From NCBI GenBank assembly GCA_026710325.1, contig JAPORH010000202.1, positions 1 through 47,018 of the forward strand: a stretch of 47,018 nt of DNA. Direction: 5' to 3'. Shown here piece after piece: positions 26,820-34,792 of the stretch (position 1 is its first letter; every line of letters begins with the position of its first letter). The notes under the pieces were generated by a model. The model worked only from the letters and a program-made list of their open reading frames with translations. It searched no databases and was not told the DNA's origin. The DNA comes from Litoreibacter sp. (lineage in GTDB: Bacteria > Pseudomonadota > Alphaproteobacteria > Rhodobacterales > Rhodobacteraceae). Made by a program: the position numbers and the translations under genes.

Positions 26820-26870
26820 TGCTTTAAAAATATCCCGGGGGAGGCGCAGCCGGGGGCAGAGCCCCCAACC
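26820..26870. repeat. Rhodobacterales-type intergenic repeat with hairpin
   Basis: The string TGCTTTAAAAATATCCCGGG, followed by GGAGGCGCAGCCGGGGGCA and a GCCCCC arm, matches a motif I recognise from many intergenic sites in Rhodobacterales genomes. It holds a perfect stem of GGGGGC (26852-26857) and GCCCCC (26861-26866) with an AGA loop. A shorter GGCGCAGCC repeat occurs at 26843 and again near 26887. It lies between the prmA start and the msrA stop and may end msrA transcription. Confidence 0.6.
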
Positions 26871-26912
26871 CCAGTATCGCGCGCGGCGCAGCCGCACATT
26901 TTGGTCAGTTGT

Positions 26913-27563
26913 TTAAGCCACAGTTCCAATTGGGCAGGTCACCCCGGTTCCGCCGATCCCGCAATAGCCATTTGGGTTCTTGGCCAGGTATTGCTGGTGG
27001 TAATCCTCGGCAAAGAAAAACTCGGGCGCCTCGACAATCTCGGTCGTAATCGCGCCAAAGCCAGCTTCAGACAAGCGTGGGGCAAAAGCCTCTTTGCTCG
27101 CGCGCGCTGCTTCAAGCTGAGCATCGGAATAGGTATAAATGCCAGACCGGTATTGCGTGCCCATATCATTGCCCTGCCGCATCCCTTGGGTCGGGTCATG
27201 GCCTTCCCAGAACACTTGCAATAGCGCGTCGTAAGAAATCACCGCAGGGTCATAGACCACCCGCACAATCTCGTTGTGCCCGGTTTGCCCGGTGCACACT
27301 TCCTGATAGGTGGCGTTCGGGGTAAAGCCGCCCGCGTACCCCACCATGGTCAGGTAAACGCCCTCCAAGCCCCAGAACATCCGCTCGACGCCCCAAAAAC
27401 AGCCCATGCCGAACATGGCCTCTTCCATGCCCTCGGGCACATCAAGGGTCAAAGGCCGGCCATTCACAAAATGCGTCTCTGCGGTCGGGATCGCATTCGC
27501 GCGTCCCGGCAACGCTGTCGACGGGGTGACCATCTCGATTTTCTTGCGGGCAAATCCAAACAT
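26913..27563 (-). CDS. msrA: Peptide-methionine (S)-S-oxide reductase MsrA
   Basis: A 216-residue enzyme that repairs methionine S-sulfoxide in proteins, driven by thioredoxin. The catalytic Cys lies in '[13 protein letters not shown]' (about residue 55). Further family blocks are 'VGYAGG', '[12 protein letters not shown]' (about 95-106) and 'GTQYRSGIY' (about 135). The C-terminal '[15 protein letters not shown]' (about 198-212) carries the two resolving cysteines. ATG 27563 has GGAGG eight bases upstream. There is no signal peptide, so it acts in the cytoplasm. It lies downstream of the MFS gene with a 54-base gap. Confidence 0.96.
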   Translation of the reverse strand: MFGFARKKIEMVTPSTALPGRANAIPTAETHFVNGRPLTLDVPEGMEEAMFGMGCFWGVERMFWGLEGVYLTMVGYAGGFTPNATYQEVCTGQTGHNEIVRVVYDPAVISYDALLQVFWEGHDPTQGMRQGNDMGTQYRSGIYTYSDAQLEAARASKEAFAPRLSEAGFGAITTEIVEAPEFFFAEDYHQQYLAKNPNGYCGIGGTGVTCPIGTVA

Positions 27564-27617
27564 TCCGAAGCCTCCGATGTTTCTTGTCCAAAGATATAAA
27601 CGGCGCGCTTGAAATTG

Positions 27618-28874
27618 CTACTCTGCCGCACCGATTTGCGCACGCGTTCGGGCGGAGGCAAAGATCGTCTCATGGCCCGGCATCGGGTGGCGCGGGATCA
27701 GCGCTGATAGGACCAAAGACGTAATCGCCATCCCGGCGGCCAACACGAACACGCTCACTTGGCTCACGACCCACAGATACCCCAGCCCCGCGGGCAAAAA
27801 CACCGCCGCGATATGGTTGATCGTGAACGCGACTGCGGCGGTCGGTGCGATATCCTCAGGTGCCGCGATCTTCTGAAAGTAGGTCTTGATGGCAAAGGCC
27901 ATAGAGAAAAACAGATGGTTCATCACGTAAAGCGCCGCGCCGACCATCAGGCCCCAACCAAAATAGTAAATCCCGCCATAGGCCAAAAACACCAGGCTCA
28001 AGCCGGTATATTCGACGATCAGCATGTTGCGTTCGCCGTATTTGTGGATCGCGTTCCCAACCAAAGGCGCGATGATCATGTTTGCCACGTAATTGATCAA
28101 AAACAGCGCCGTGACCTCATGCACTTCGAACCCGAAATGCTCCACCATCATGAAGGCGGCAAAAACGATAAAAATCTGCCGCCGCGCGCCAGAGACGAAT
28201 TGCAGCGCGTAGTAAAGCCAATAGCGCCTGCGCAGAATCATCTTCTTGACCTGCGGATTCGGGGCCTCAAACTGCGGGAAGTAGAAGAAGGCGAAGACAG
28301 CAATCGCCACGGTGATCCCGCCCGAGGCCATGTAGACAAACTCGTAGCTCAGATCGAAGGTCTTCCAGGTCAAAACCAGCGCGCCGTAGGACAAAAGGGA
28401 CGCAAGCGAGCCCGCTGCAGTCAGCCAGCCCAGCACTTTTGGGGCGCGCTCCTTCTCGATCCATTGCAGCTGCAACGATTGGTTGACCGTCTCGTAGTAG
28501 TGAAACCCGATCGATGACAGAAGGGTCAGAAGCAAAAGGCCACCAAAGCTCGGAAAATAAGCCGTTACGGCCGAGGCCGCACCAAGCAAGACAAGGGACG
28601 CCAGCCCCAGCACCTGTTCGCGCACATAGATGATCAAAAAGATCACACCGACGGCCAAAAAGCCTGGTATCTCGCGCACCGTGTGCAGCCAGCCGATCTC
28701 AACCCCTGTGAAATCCGCCACTTCGATGACGAAATTGTTCAAAAGCGCGGACCAGGTGGCGAAGGTCATCGGCATGGCAAAGGCCATCAGAAACAGCAGA
28801 AACACTGGCTGCTTCAGGAAGGGAAGCGCCCGGGCCTCCTCGAGGCCAACCCGTCTGATACTATCGCCGATCAT
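27618..28874 (-). CDS. MFS transporter
   Basis: A 418-residue protein with about twelve membrane segments in two groups, split by a basic cytoplasmic loop near 'KKMILRRRYWLYY' (about 212-224), as in the major facilitator superfamily. The first loop lacks a clear GxxxDRxGRR motif, so it is a divergent member. The substrate cannot be told from the sequence. ATG 28874 has GTGAGG very close upstream. It is divergent to an SDR gene, with 109 bases between the starts, and precedes msrA. That may reflect shared regulation, but nothing proves it. Confidence 0.82.
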   Translation of the reverse strand: MIGDSIRRVGLEEARALPFLKQPVFLLFLMAFAMPMTFATWSALLNNFVIEVADFTGVEIGWLHTVREIPGFLAVGVIFLIIYVREQVLGLASLVLLGAASAVTAYFPSFGGLLLLTLLSSIGFHYYETVNQSLQLQWIEKERAPKVLGWLTAAGSLASLLSYGALVLTWKTFDLSYEFVYMASGGITVAIAVFAFFYFPQFEAPNPQVKKMILRRRYWLYYALQFVSGARRQIFIVFAAFMMVEHFGFEVHEVTALFLINYVANMIIAPLVGNAIHKYGERNMLIVEYTGLSLVFLAYGGIYYFGWGLMVGAALYVMNHLFFSMAFAIKTYFQKIAAPEDIAPTAAVAFTINHIAAVFLPAGLGYLWVVSQVSVFVLAAGMAITSLVLSALIPRHPMPGHETIFASARTRAQIGAAE

Positions 28875-28983
28875 TCCTCACCGATACGCCTGCCAAGGCG
28901 CTTTGGCGAGCACAAAACGTAATTCCCCTTCCCGTCGGTGGACCAACCGCTATATCAAGCGCGCATCAAATGAAGGGGGAGCC

Positions 28984-29754
28984 ATGAGCGATCTAGCAGG
29001 AAAATCAGTCCTAATCACCGGCGCATCGCGCGGCATAGGGGAGGCCACGGCCCGCCATTTCGCAGCCCAAGGCGCGAAGGTCATGCTGGCCGCGCGCTCA
29101 TTGAAAGAGATCAACCGCATCGCGGCGGAAATCAACGCAGCGGGCGGCACGGCGCAGGCTAAGTCCTGCGATGTCTCTTGGCACCACGATGTCGCGTCGG
29201 CTGTTCAGGCGACAGTTGAAGCTTTTGGTTCCCTGGACATTCTGATCAACAATGCAGGGTTGATCGACCCAATCACGCGGATCACAGACGCAGACCCGGA
29301 AGACTGGGCGCTGGTCATCGACGTCAACCTCAAAGGCGTCTTCTACGGCTATCACGCCGCTATGCCGGTCATGCAAAAGCAAGGCGGAGGCACGATCATC
29401 AATATCTCCTCCGGTGCTGCCACCGGCGCGCTGGAAGGTTGGAGCCATTATTGCGCAAGCAAGGCCGGCGTGCTGTCGCTGACTAAATGCGGGCACAAGG
29501 AGATGGCGGAGCACGGTATCCGTGTGATGGGCCTTTCGCCCGGAACAGTCGCCACCGAAATGCAGGTCGAAATCAAGGCCAGCGGGATCAACCCGGTCAG
29601 CCAGTTGGACCCAGGGGTGCATATCCCGGCCGACTGGGTCGCCAAAGGCCTCGCCTATCTCTGCGGTCCCGGCGGCGACGATTGGGTTGGCCAAGACTTC
29701 TCGCTCAAAACGGATGAGGGCCGCGCGGCGGTCGGGCTGCCGCCCATCACCTAG
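28984..29754 (+). CDS. Short-chain dehydrogenase/reductase (classical SDR)
   Basis: A 256-residue NAD(P)-dependent oxidoreductase. The cofactor loop is TGASRGIG (12-19), the NNAG motif lies at about 88-91, the catalytic Ser in 'NISSGAATG' (about 139), and Tyr/Lys in 'YCASK' (about 153-157). The PG motif 'LSPGTVATEM' follows (about 183). ATG 28984 has GGGGGA just upstream. The frame is open far upstream (to 28630), but that part is the shadow of the MFS gene. Substrate is unknown. The gene ends on a CTAG that also supplies the stop of the convergent gene. Confidence 0.9.
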   Translation: MSDLAGKSVLITGASRGIGEATARHFAAQGAKVMLAARSLKEINRIAAEINAAGGTAQAKSCDVSWHHDVASAVQATVEAFGSLDILINNAGLIDPITRITDADPEDWALVIDVNLKGVFYGYHAAMPVMQKQGGGTIINISSGAATGALEGWSHYCASKAGVLSLTKCGHKEMAEHGIRVMGLSPGTVATEMQVEIKASGINPVSQLDPGVHIPADWVAKGLAYLCGPGGDDWVGQDFSLKTDEGRAAVGLPPIT

Positions 29755-30957
29755 TTGGCTTTAAACAATCGACCCAGAAAACCGCCCGAACGAGCGGGCT
29801 TTGAGGTCTCGATCACTTCGGCCTCATAGACCACGCGGGGCTTCACATGGCCCGAGGCTTTTTCAGGCGCGGGTGCAAGCTCTTTCAGGACGTCATCGAT
29901 CGCGGCGCGCGTCGCGGGTCTGGTGCTGCGCACAGGCGCAGGTTGCGCTGCTAAGGTCTCGGCTTCGATCCGTGGCGGGGCGTCTGCGGGCAGACCTGCA
30001 ACCCAGACCTCAATCAATCCGCGCGGCGGTTTTGGCTCAAACGCCGTCATATCCCGCAGCAAAAATCCGAGCGTCTCGGACATGCCCCTGGCCTCCGGCA
30101 AGTCAGCGCGGTCATAGTAGCGAATGTGAGATTGGGAGATCTCGAACCCAACAATCCGTGGGCTGAGATGCGGCGACACTGAATCGCGCCAGCGCGCCGT
30201 CGCGTGACGTTTTGGCCATGCCCTCGGGCATAAACACCTTAAGTGGGCGCTCGGCGCTGCTCCCCGAATGGCGTATGGCCAGCACGGCATCGGCAGCTGT
30301 CACTTGCGGCTCATTTGGCAACGCGGCTAAGGCGGCAGGCTCGCTCAATCCGGCAAGCGGAACGACCACCGACTGAACAGGATTGGAAGCTGCCTCAAGC
30401 TGCGGAGCGCGCTCAGGATGGCTGCCCCAGACCCCGATGCTGGTCACCCCCAAGACGCTCGCAGACCGCGGCATGGTCGCAAAGGCCCGATCCACCATTT
30501 GCGGCTTTTCGACAAAAAGCGAGACCAGAGGCGCGGAGACAAGCTGCACCTCGGTTGCGGGCACCTTCGTCAAAAGTTCCTCTTCGCCACGATCCACGCC
30601 GTCCGAAAGCACCAAGACCACCAATCCATAAAGCATGAGGACCGGCGCGGCCCATAGCAGTTTCAGGTCTTCTTCACGCACCAGCGGCAACGTGACCAGC
30701 ACTTTGATCCGGGCTTTCAAAAAAGCGCCCGCGCCCGAGAGGACTTGGCCAATCGGCAAAGCTGGCACCGGGACATGGGCCTCTTGAGCTGTCGGCTCGA
30801 CAAGGATCAAAGGTGCCGGTTCGGTCGTCACACCGTCGGAGGCGCGCTCTTTGAGCGAAATCGCACGCCGGGCACGCGCCTCCTCGAGGCGGGTGAGGAA
30901 ATCCTGGCTATGGCGGGCGGACTGCCCAGACTGGGAACGATGCGGTGGCACAGACAT
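29751..30957 (-). pseudogene. Single-pass membrane protein gene split by a frameshift
   Basis: Two overlapping minus-strand frames together make one protein. The first (30957 down to 30112) has a cytoplasmic N-terminal part (MSVPPHRSQSG...), a membrane helix near 'LLWAAPVLMLYGLVVLVLSDG' (about residues 99-119), and a periplasmic region. The second (ending at 29751) carries 'RIVGFEISQSHIRYYDRADL' and 'RDMTAFEPKPPRGLIEVWVAG', which look like the natural C-terminal domain and have no start of their own. A single +1 step at about 30160-30200 joins them. GAGG six bases upstream supports ATG 30957. Proteins of this layout are found in other Rhodobacterales, with unknown function. It may be real decay or a sequencing error. 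Confidence 0.7.
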
Positions 30958-31097
30958 ATCGGGCCTCATCGTAGGACATCAATAGTTCTGGCAGCGCGCC
31001 CCCGTCTCCCCAGTCGGCAAAGCGCTCAGGGATAATAACGAACAATCGCAAAATTTGTTTTTGATTTGGAAACAAAGACGAAAGGCGTGGCTTTCAT

Positions 31098-31131
31098 GCA
31101 AAAAGGCCGCCCCTGGGAGGGACGGCCTTCT
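31098..31131 (-). terminator. Rho-independent terminator of rpsD
   Basis: A stem pairs AAGGCCG (31103-31109) with CGGCCTT (31123-31129), with further CCCT/AGGG pairing inside. On the minus strand the hairpin lies about 20 bases after the rpsD stop and is followed by TTTTT. Confidence 0.85.
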
Positions 31132-31151
31132 GAATAGAATGGCGCGAAAGC

Positions 31152-31772
31152 TTAGTTCTGCGCGTAATATTCGATGACGAGGTTTGGCTCCATCATCACC
31201 GGGTAAGGCACGTCGCCCAGACCCGGGGTGCGCACGAAAGTCGCAGTCATTTTGGAGTGATCTGCCTCGATGTACTCAGGCACATCGCGCTCAGCCAGTT
31301 GCACAGCCTCCAGAACGGCCACGTTCTGCTTGGAGCGGTCACGCACCTCGATCACGTCGCCTTCTTTGACGCGATAGGATGGGATGTTGACCTTCTTGCC
31401 GTTCACTTTGACATGGCCGTGGTTCACGAACTGACGGGCCGCAAACACGGTCGGCACGAACTTGGCGCGATACACAACAGCGTCCAGACGGCGCTCTAGC
31501 AATCCGATCAGGTTTTCGCCGGTGTCGCCTTTGACACGCGCGGCTTCCAGGTAAATGCGCTTGAACTGCTTCTCTGTCAGGTCGCCGTAATAGCCTTTCA
31601 GCTTTTGCTTGGCGCGCAGCTGCAGGCCAAAGTCGGACAGTTTGCCCTTGCGGCGCTGACCGTGCTGGCCGGGGCCATATTCACGGCGGTTCACTGGGGA
31701 TTTTGGACGACCCCAGATGTTTTCGCCCATCCGGCGGTCAATTTTGTATTTGGCAGCAGTACGTTTCGTCAC
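31152..31772 (-). CDS. rpsD: 30S ribosomal protein S4
   Basis: A 206-residue primary-assembly protein of the small subunit that binds the 5' domain of 16S rRNA. It starts (M/V)[20 protein letters not shown] and has the S4 RNA-binding domain with '[30 protein letters not shown]' (about 93-122). No zinc-binding cysteines are present, as in other alphaproteobacteria. GTG 31772 is the start because AAGGAGA lies at ideal spacing. The open frame to 31844 has none. It is monocistronic, with its own promoter and terminator and a structured leader of about 100 bases. Confidence 0.98.
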   Translation of the reverse strand: MTKRTAAKYKIDRRMGENIWGRPKSPVNRREYGPGQHGQRRKGKLSDFGLQLRAKQKLKGYYGDLTEKQFKRIYLEAARVKGDTGENLIGLLERRLDAVVYRAKFVPTVFAARQFVNHGHVKVNGKKVNIPSYRVKEGDVIEVRDRSKQNVAVLEAVQLAERDVPEYIEADHSKMTATFVRTPGLGDVPYPVMMEPNLVIEYYAQN

Positions 31773-31876
31773 TTGCTGATCTCCTTCGTTTGGGTTTCGA
31801 AGGGCGTTGTCCTCTCTGCAGATTTGGCTGCAGCGACAGGGCATCCCCTTGCGGGGGCCACCAACACCAATGAAGC
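31773..31876 (-). other. Structured 5' leader of rpsD
   Basis: The untranslated leader has two small hairpins: CTGCAG-ATTTGG-CTGCAG (31816-31833) and CCCC-GCAA-GGGG (about 31845-31856, minus-strand reading). Ribosomal protein genes are often autoregulated by leader structures, and S4 is a known repressor in E. coli. A similar role here is only inferred. Confidence 0.35.
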
Positions 31877-31880
31877 CGCG

Positions 31881-31908
31881 CTTATATAAGGGTTTGGCAG
31901 GGAGTCAA
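31881..31908 (-). promoter_or_regulatory. Sigma-70 promoter of rpsD
   Basis: On the minus strand TTGACT (31908-31903) is followed after 16 bases by TATAAG (31886-31881). Both hexamers match the housekeeping consensus well. The -35 element overlaps the stop codon of the upstream M50-like gene. Confidence 0.75.
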
Positions 31909-32600
31909 CGCCCGGTTTTGCCAAATCGCACATTGCTGGGATGACGCAGCGCGACCCGCAGCGTCCAGCCGATCACAACAAGGCTGATGACAAGCCAAAC
32001 CCCACCCCACATCACCGTGGTTCCGCCGAACTCTTCAGCCATCATCCGCGCGTCCGATCGCAGGAAAGACCTGCGGATTGTGTCGTCGAAAATGTCGAAC
32101 GGTACGTAGATGATGCTCGCCAATCCGATGACCCGCAGCACCAGATCATTCATCGCGTGCCCGCACCACACAGCAATCGCTAAGAGCATGGCAGCCGTCA
32201 AAGCCCCATAGGCAATCGCGAAGCCGTCGCGCATATAGGCGGCCGTGACGATGAAGGTCAAAACCGCGAGCCCGCCGGTCACGTAGCGGTCCGCCACGCT
32301 GCGCAAGGCCGCCAGCAAAAGTCCGGCCCCCAGCACCAGCGACCCCAGATAGCCCGCCGTCAAAATCGCAAAAAGATTGCCACCTTGGGTCACTGCGAAA
32401 CCGCCGACTTGCGCCGAAACGCTCATCTCCAGGACCCGACCGCCCGTCAGGACGGCGGCCAACCCGTGGGACAGCGCATGCAAGTAAACCACTGTCAATT
32501 TCAGCGGAAAGACCAGCGGCGTTTGCCAAAGCGCGAAAAGAGCCGTGATCAGGCTGAGGAGTTGCCAATGATCGAGCAGAAACTGGCGCGCGCGCCGCAT
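31905..32600 (-). CDS. M50-like integral membrane protein with a lost catalytic Glu (HAxxH)
   Basis: A 231-residue protein with about six membrane segments, like the M50-type zinc metalloproteases of Rhodobacterales and other bacteria. The family signature is normally HELSHGLAAxLTGGR. Here it reads HALSHGLAAVLTGGR (residues 41-55), with codon GCG (32477-32475) for Ala in place of the catalytic Glu. The C-terminal 'YVPFDIFDDTIRRSFLRSDA' (about 169-188) keeps Asp residues that could serve as the third zinc ligand. It may still bind metal and peptides but should not cut. Its ATG directly follows the stop of the Hint gene, so the two are translationally coupled. Confidence 0.82.
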   Translation of the reverse strand: MRRARQFLLDHWQLLSLITALFALWQTPLVFPLKLTVVYLHALSHGLAAVLTGGRVLEMSVSAQVGGFAVTQGGNLFAILTAGYLGSLVLGAGLLLAALRSVADRYVTGGLAVLTFIVTAAYMRDGFAIAYGALTAAMLLAIAVWCGHAMNDLVLRVIGLASIIYVPFDIFDDTIRRSFLRSDARMMAEEFGGTTVMWGGVWLVISLVVIGWTLRVALRHPSNVRFGKTGR

Positions 32601-33653
32601 CTAATGCGGTGCGTTCAAAAGGATCGCCGCCTCAGCTTGCGTCAAATTGCGCCGCGCGCTCGGGCCGTAGTGATGCGCATCTAGCTCAAGCTCGGGGCGA
32701 AGCGCGTAGAGAAGGTCGCGCTGCACTGCATCGAGGCTGGCCATGCTTGTCTGTGCCGGATGGAAGCTTTCGCTCGGCACGCCATTGGCCCAGACGATCT
32801 GATGGTGATCAAAAAGCAGGTGGTAATAGACGACCTCCCGCAGGGTATGGTCGACCATAACTTTATGATCATCGACCATATCCGCAGCCCGGATCAGCAC
32901 CTCATCCTCGTTGAACAAGGCGCGCGCCTTGTCTCCCTGAAACAGCATCCGATGATGGGGGGAGACCAGCAAATCCTGATCCGGCGCGCCGTCTTCCAAA
33001 GCGCCCGCCCGAATGCGGACCGGACGTAGCTCTGGCAAAACATGCAACCGCGCCCCGGAGATGCGGCGGGACCCAACCCATGTGATCTCTTGCGCCCCAT
33101 TGTCACGCGTCAGCACAGTGTCGCCGGGACCAAGGTGTTCAACCGGAACAGCGCCGCGCTCTGTGGCGATACTGGTCCCAGCTGTGAAACAAATCACGTC
33201 GCCGCGTATCCCTGTGTCGCGGCGCAAGCGTCCATGATCCTGGGAGACATAGCTCACCTCGTAATCACGCTTCGCAAAAGGCACCCCATCGGGGCACCAC
33301 AGAAGCGGGGAGCTCGCCTCGTCCGTCAAAATGGGGACCAGCAAATAGTGATAGGCGCCGTCGCTGATGATAAAACCGCCGCGTAAATCATCGTACTCGG
33401 CATCCTCCAGCGCGTCGCGATACGGTAGGTCAAACCGCCGTTCCAACGTTTTGGCGACGCGCGCGCGCAATGCGCTTTGTCCCGAGGGATGATCCAGCGT
33501 CAATATGGATTGTGACCCGTCCAACCGGGTTGCCGCCCCTTGCCAACGCCAAACCTGCCCAACACGCGGTGCGCGCCCCGGAAGCGCCGGTGCGCCATCA
33601 AGTGTTGTTTGCGTCATCGAGAGAACGTAGGTGCCGCCAAAGCCCGCGCCCAT
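32601..33653 (-). CDS. Hint domain-containing protein
   Basis: A 350-residue protein. The N-terminal part (about 1-150) starts 'MGAGFGGTYVLSMTQTTLDG' and is mixed alpha/beta without a signal peptide. The Hint domain begins at Cys155 in 'VICFTAGTSIATERGAVPVEHL' and runs to about 320, with 'LLVSPHHRMLF' (about 250-260) and 'VWANGVPSESFHP' (about 307-320). Hint domains come from inteins and hedgehog proteins and cleave the bond before the leading Cys. Whether this one cleaves is unknown. ATG 33653 has AGG upstream and fits related N-termini. A perfect CtrA-type box lies 41 bases upstream. It is coupled to the M50-like gene. Confidence 0.88.
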   Translation of the reverse strand: MGAGFGGTYVLSMTQTTLDGAPALPGRAPRVGQVWRWQGAATRLDGSQSILTLDHPSGQSALRARVAKTLERRFDLPYRDALEDAEYDDLRGGFIISDGAYHYLLVPILTDEASSPLLWCPDGVPFAKRDYEVSYVSQDHGRLRRDTGIRGDVICFTAGTSIATERGAVPVEHLGPGDTVLTRDNGAQEITWVGSRRISGARLHVLPELRPVRIRAGALEDGAPDQDLLVSPHHRMLFQGDKARALFNEDEVLIRAADMVDDHKVMVDHTLREVVYYHLLFDHHQIVWANGVPSESFHPAQTSMASLDAVQRDLLYALRPELELDAHHYGPSARRNLTQAEAAILLNAPH

Positions 33654-33693
33654 ATGTCCAACCTGCTCTTTTTTCTTGTCGTTGCTTAATTCG

Positions 33694-33708
33694 TTAACAC
33701 AAAGTTAA
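33694..33708. promoter_or_regulatory. CtrA-type box upstream of the Hint/M50 genes
   Basis: TTAA-CACAAAG-TTAA matches the CtrA consensus TTAA-N7-TTAA at all eight fixed positions. A third TTAA lies at 33686-33689. It is 41 bases upstream of the Hint start, suited to activation or repression by the CtrA response regulator, which controls motility, gene transfer agents and release genes in Rhodobacterales. Confidence 0.6.
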
Positions 33709-33804
33709 GAACTTGAGAAGAGTCATAGGCTTCAACCACTTGAGCGCAAACGAGCTGGCTCGCAAAGGAGCCATAGGTAATCGACGAAGCACAATCAGCC
33801 TGGC

Positions 33805-34710
33805 TCAGAAGCGGAACCTCAAATCTAAAGAGCCCAGGATCTGCCCCTCCTCCTGGTTATCAAACTCTTCGCTGAGATAGGTGATCCCATAAAACACGCT
33901 ACCACCCGGCACGCCCGCATTGACACCGGCGCGCAGGCGCGACCGCGTTTCGCGCGAGCCTATGCCTTGCGTGTCGAGATATTGGCTCTCGGCGACATAA
34001 GCCACGTCACCGCCAAGAAAGAAGGAGGCGCCCTCGGGCGGCCCGCTCATAATGCCGTGATACCTGTGACCGGTCGCGCTGTCGCGCAGCTGCAACCCGC
34101 GCCCTGCAACCGGCCCGACGCTGACGTCGCCCCCAATGCGAAGAAATGTCTCGGCCCCGGCCTGAAGCTCAACGAAAGGCCGCATCTCGACACCGTCGCC
34201 CTGATAGGGCCGGCCCGCTTCAAAGACTACAGTGGGCCGGATGGCATTGCCGACCTGGACGCCATCAACCCGCGGGCGCGGCGCACTAAACAGGTCATGA
34301 AACGCGTCTTGAAGCGTATCGAGCCCGGTTTGCGGGCCAACTACGATCACGTCAAGGCCAAGTGCCATCTCGGTGCCCGCGCGTTGCCAATGGGAATGCA
34401 CGCCCGCCGACAAGGCCCCTACATAGGGCCTGTTACCAGTCTGCGGGTTCGCGACATCGCGCGGGGCAATGATTTCGGCCCTGAAACGGTATTCAAGAAG
34501 GCTGCCAAACTGCTCCGGCACCTCCCCGTCCCATTCAGGGCCGCGCAGCTGGCTGACCGTGTAGCCGCCTGTCCGCCAACGATCCTCCCCATCCCCGATG
34601 AGGTCATTGTTGAAAAAGCTGCCATAGCCCAGCACCCGGCGGTCTTGCGCCGTAGCCGAGGTCGCAAAACACAACCACATCATCACGAAAAGGAGCCCAA
34701 AGGCTTTCAT
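33805..34710 (-). CDS. Lipid A deacylase LpxR family protein
   Basis: A 301-residue outer-membrane beta-barrel with a signal peptide cut near 'SATAQD' (about residue 21) and a C-terminal Phe, typical for barrels. LpxR enzymes remove the 3'-acyloxyacyl group of lipid A. The block 'SFFNNDLIGDGEDRWRTGGYT' (about 31-51) matches the N-terminal active-site region with Asn-Asp. The His in 'LQDAFHDLF' (about 138) may be the catalytic histidine. It lies between the Hint gene and modC as a single gene. The call is from motifs. The substrate modification in this organism is inferred. Confidence 0.82.
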   Translation of the reverse strand: MKAFGLLFVMMWLCFATSATAQDRRVLGYGSFFNNDLIGDGEDRWRTGGYTVSQLRGPEWDGEVPEQFGSLLEYRFRAEIIAPRDVANPQTGNRPYVGALSAGVHSHWQRAGTEMALGLDVIVVGPQTGLDTLQDAFHDLFSAPRPRVDGVQVGNAIRPTVVFEAGRPYQGDGVEMRPFVELQAGAETFLRIGGDVSVGPVAGRGLQLRDSATGHRYHGIMSGPPEGASFFLGGDVAYVAESQYLDTQGIGSRETRSRLRAGVNAGVPGGSVFYGITYLSEEFDNQEEGQILGSLDLRFRF

Positions 34711-34792
34711 GCGCGCTTATCCCCACATAATCGCTACGTTCGGGACAGCATTACGCCACAGAGATTACCAACCCCCTACCGCGCTAGAAGTT

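Noticed and set aside
28630-28983. N-terminal extension of the SDR gene by 118 codons
   Set aside because: The extension is antisense to the MFS gene. The real start at 28984 has a good ribosome-binding site and the normal SDR N-terminus.
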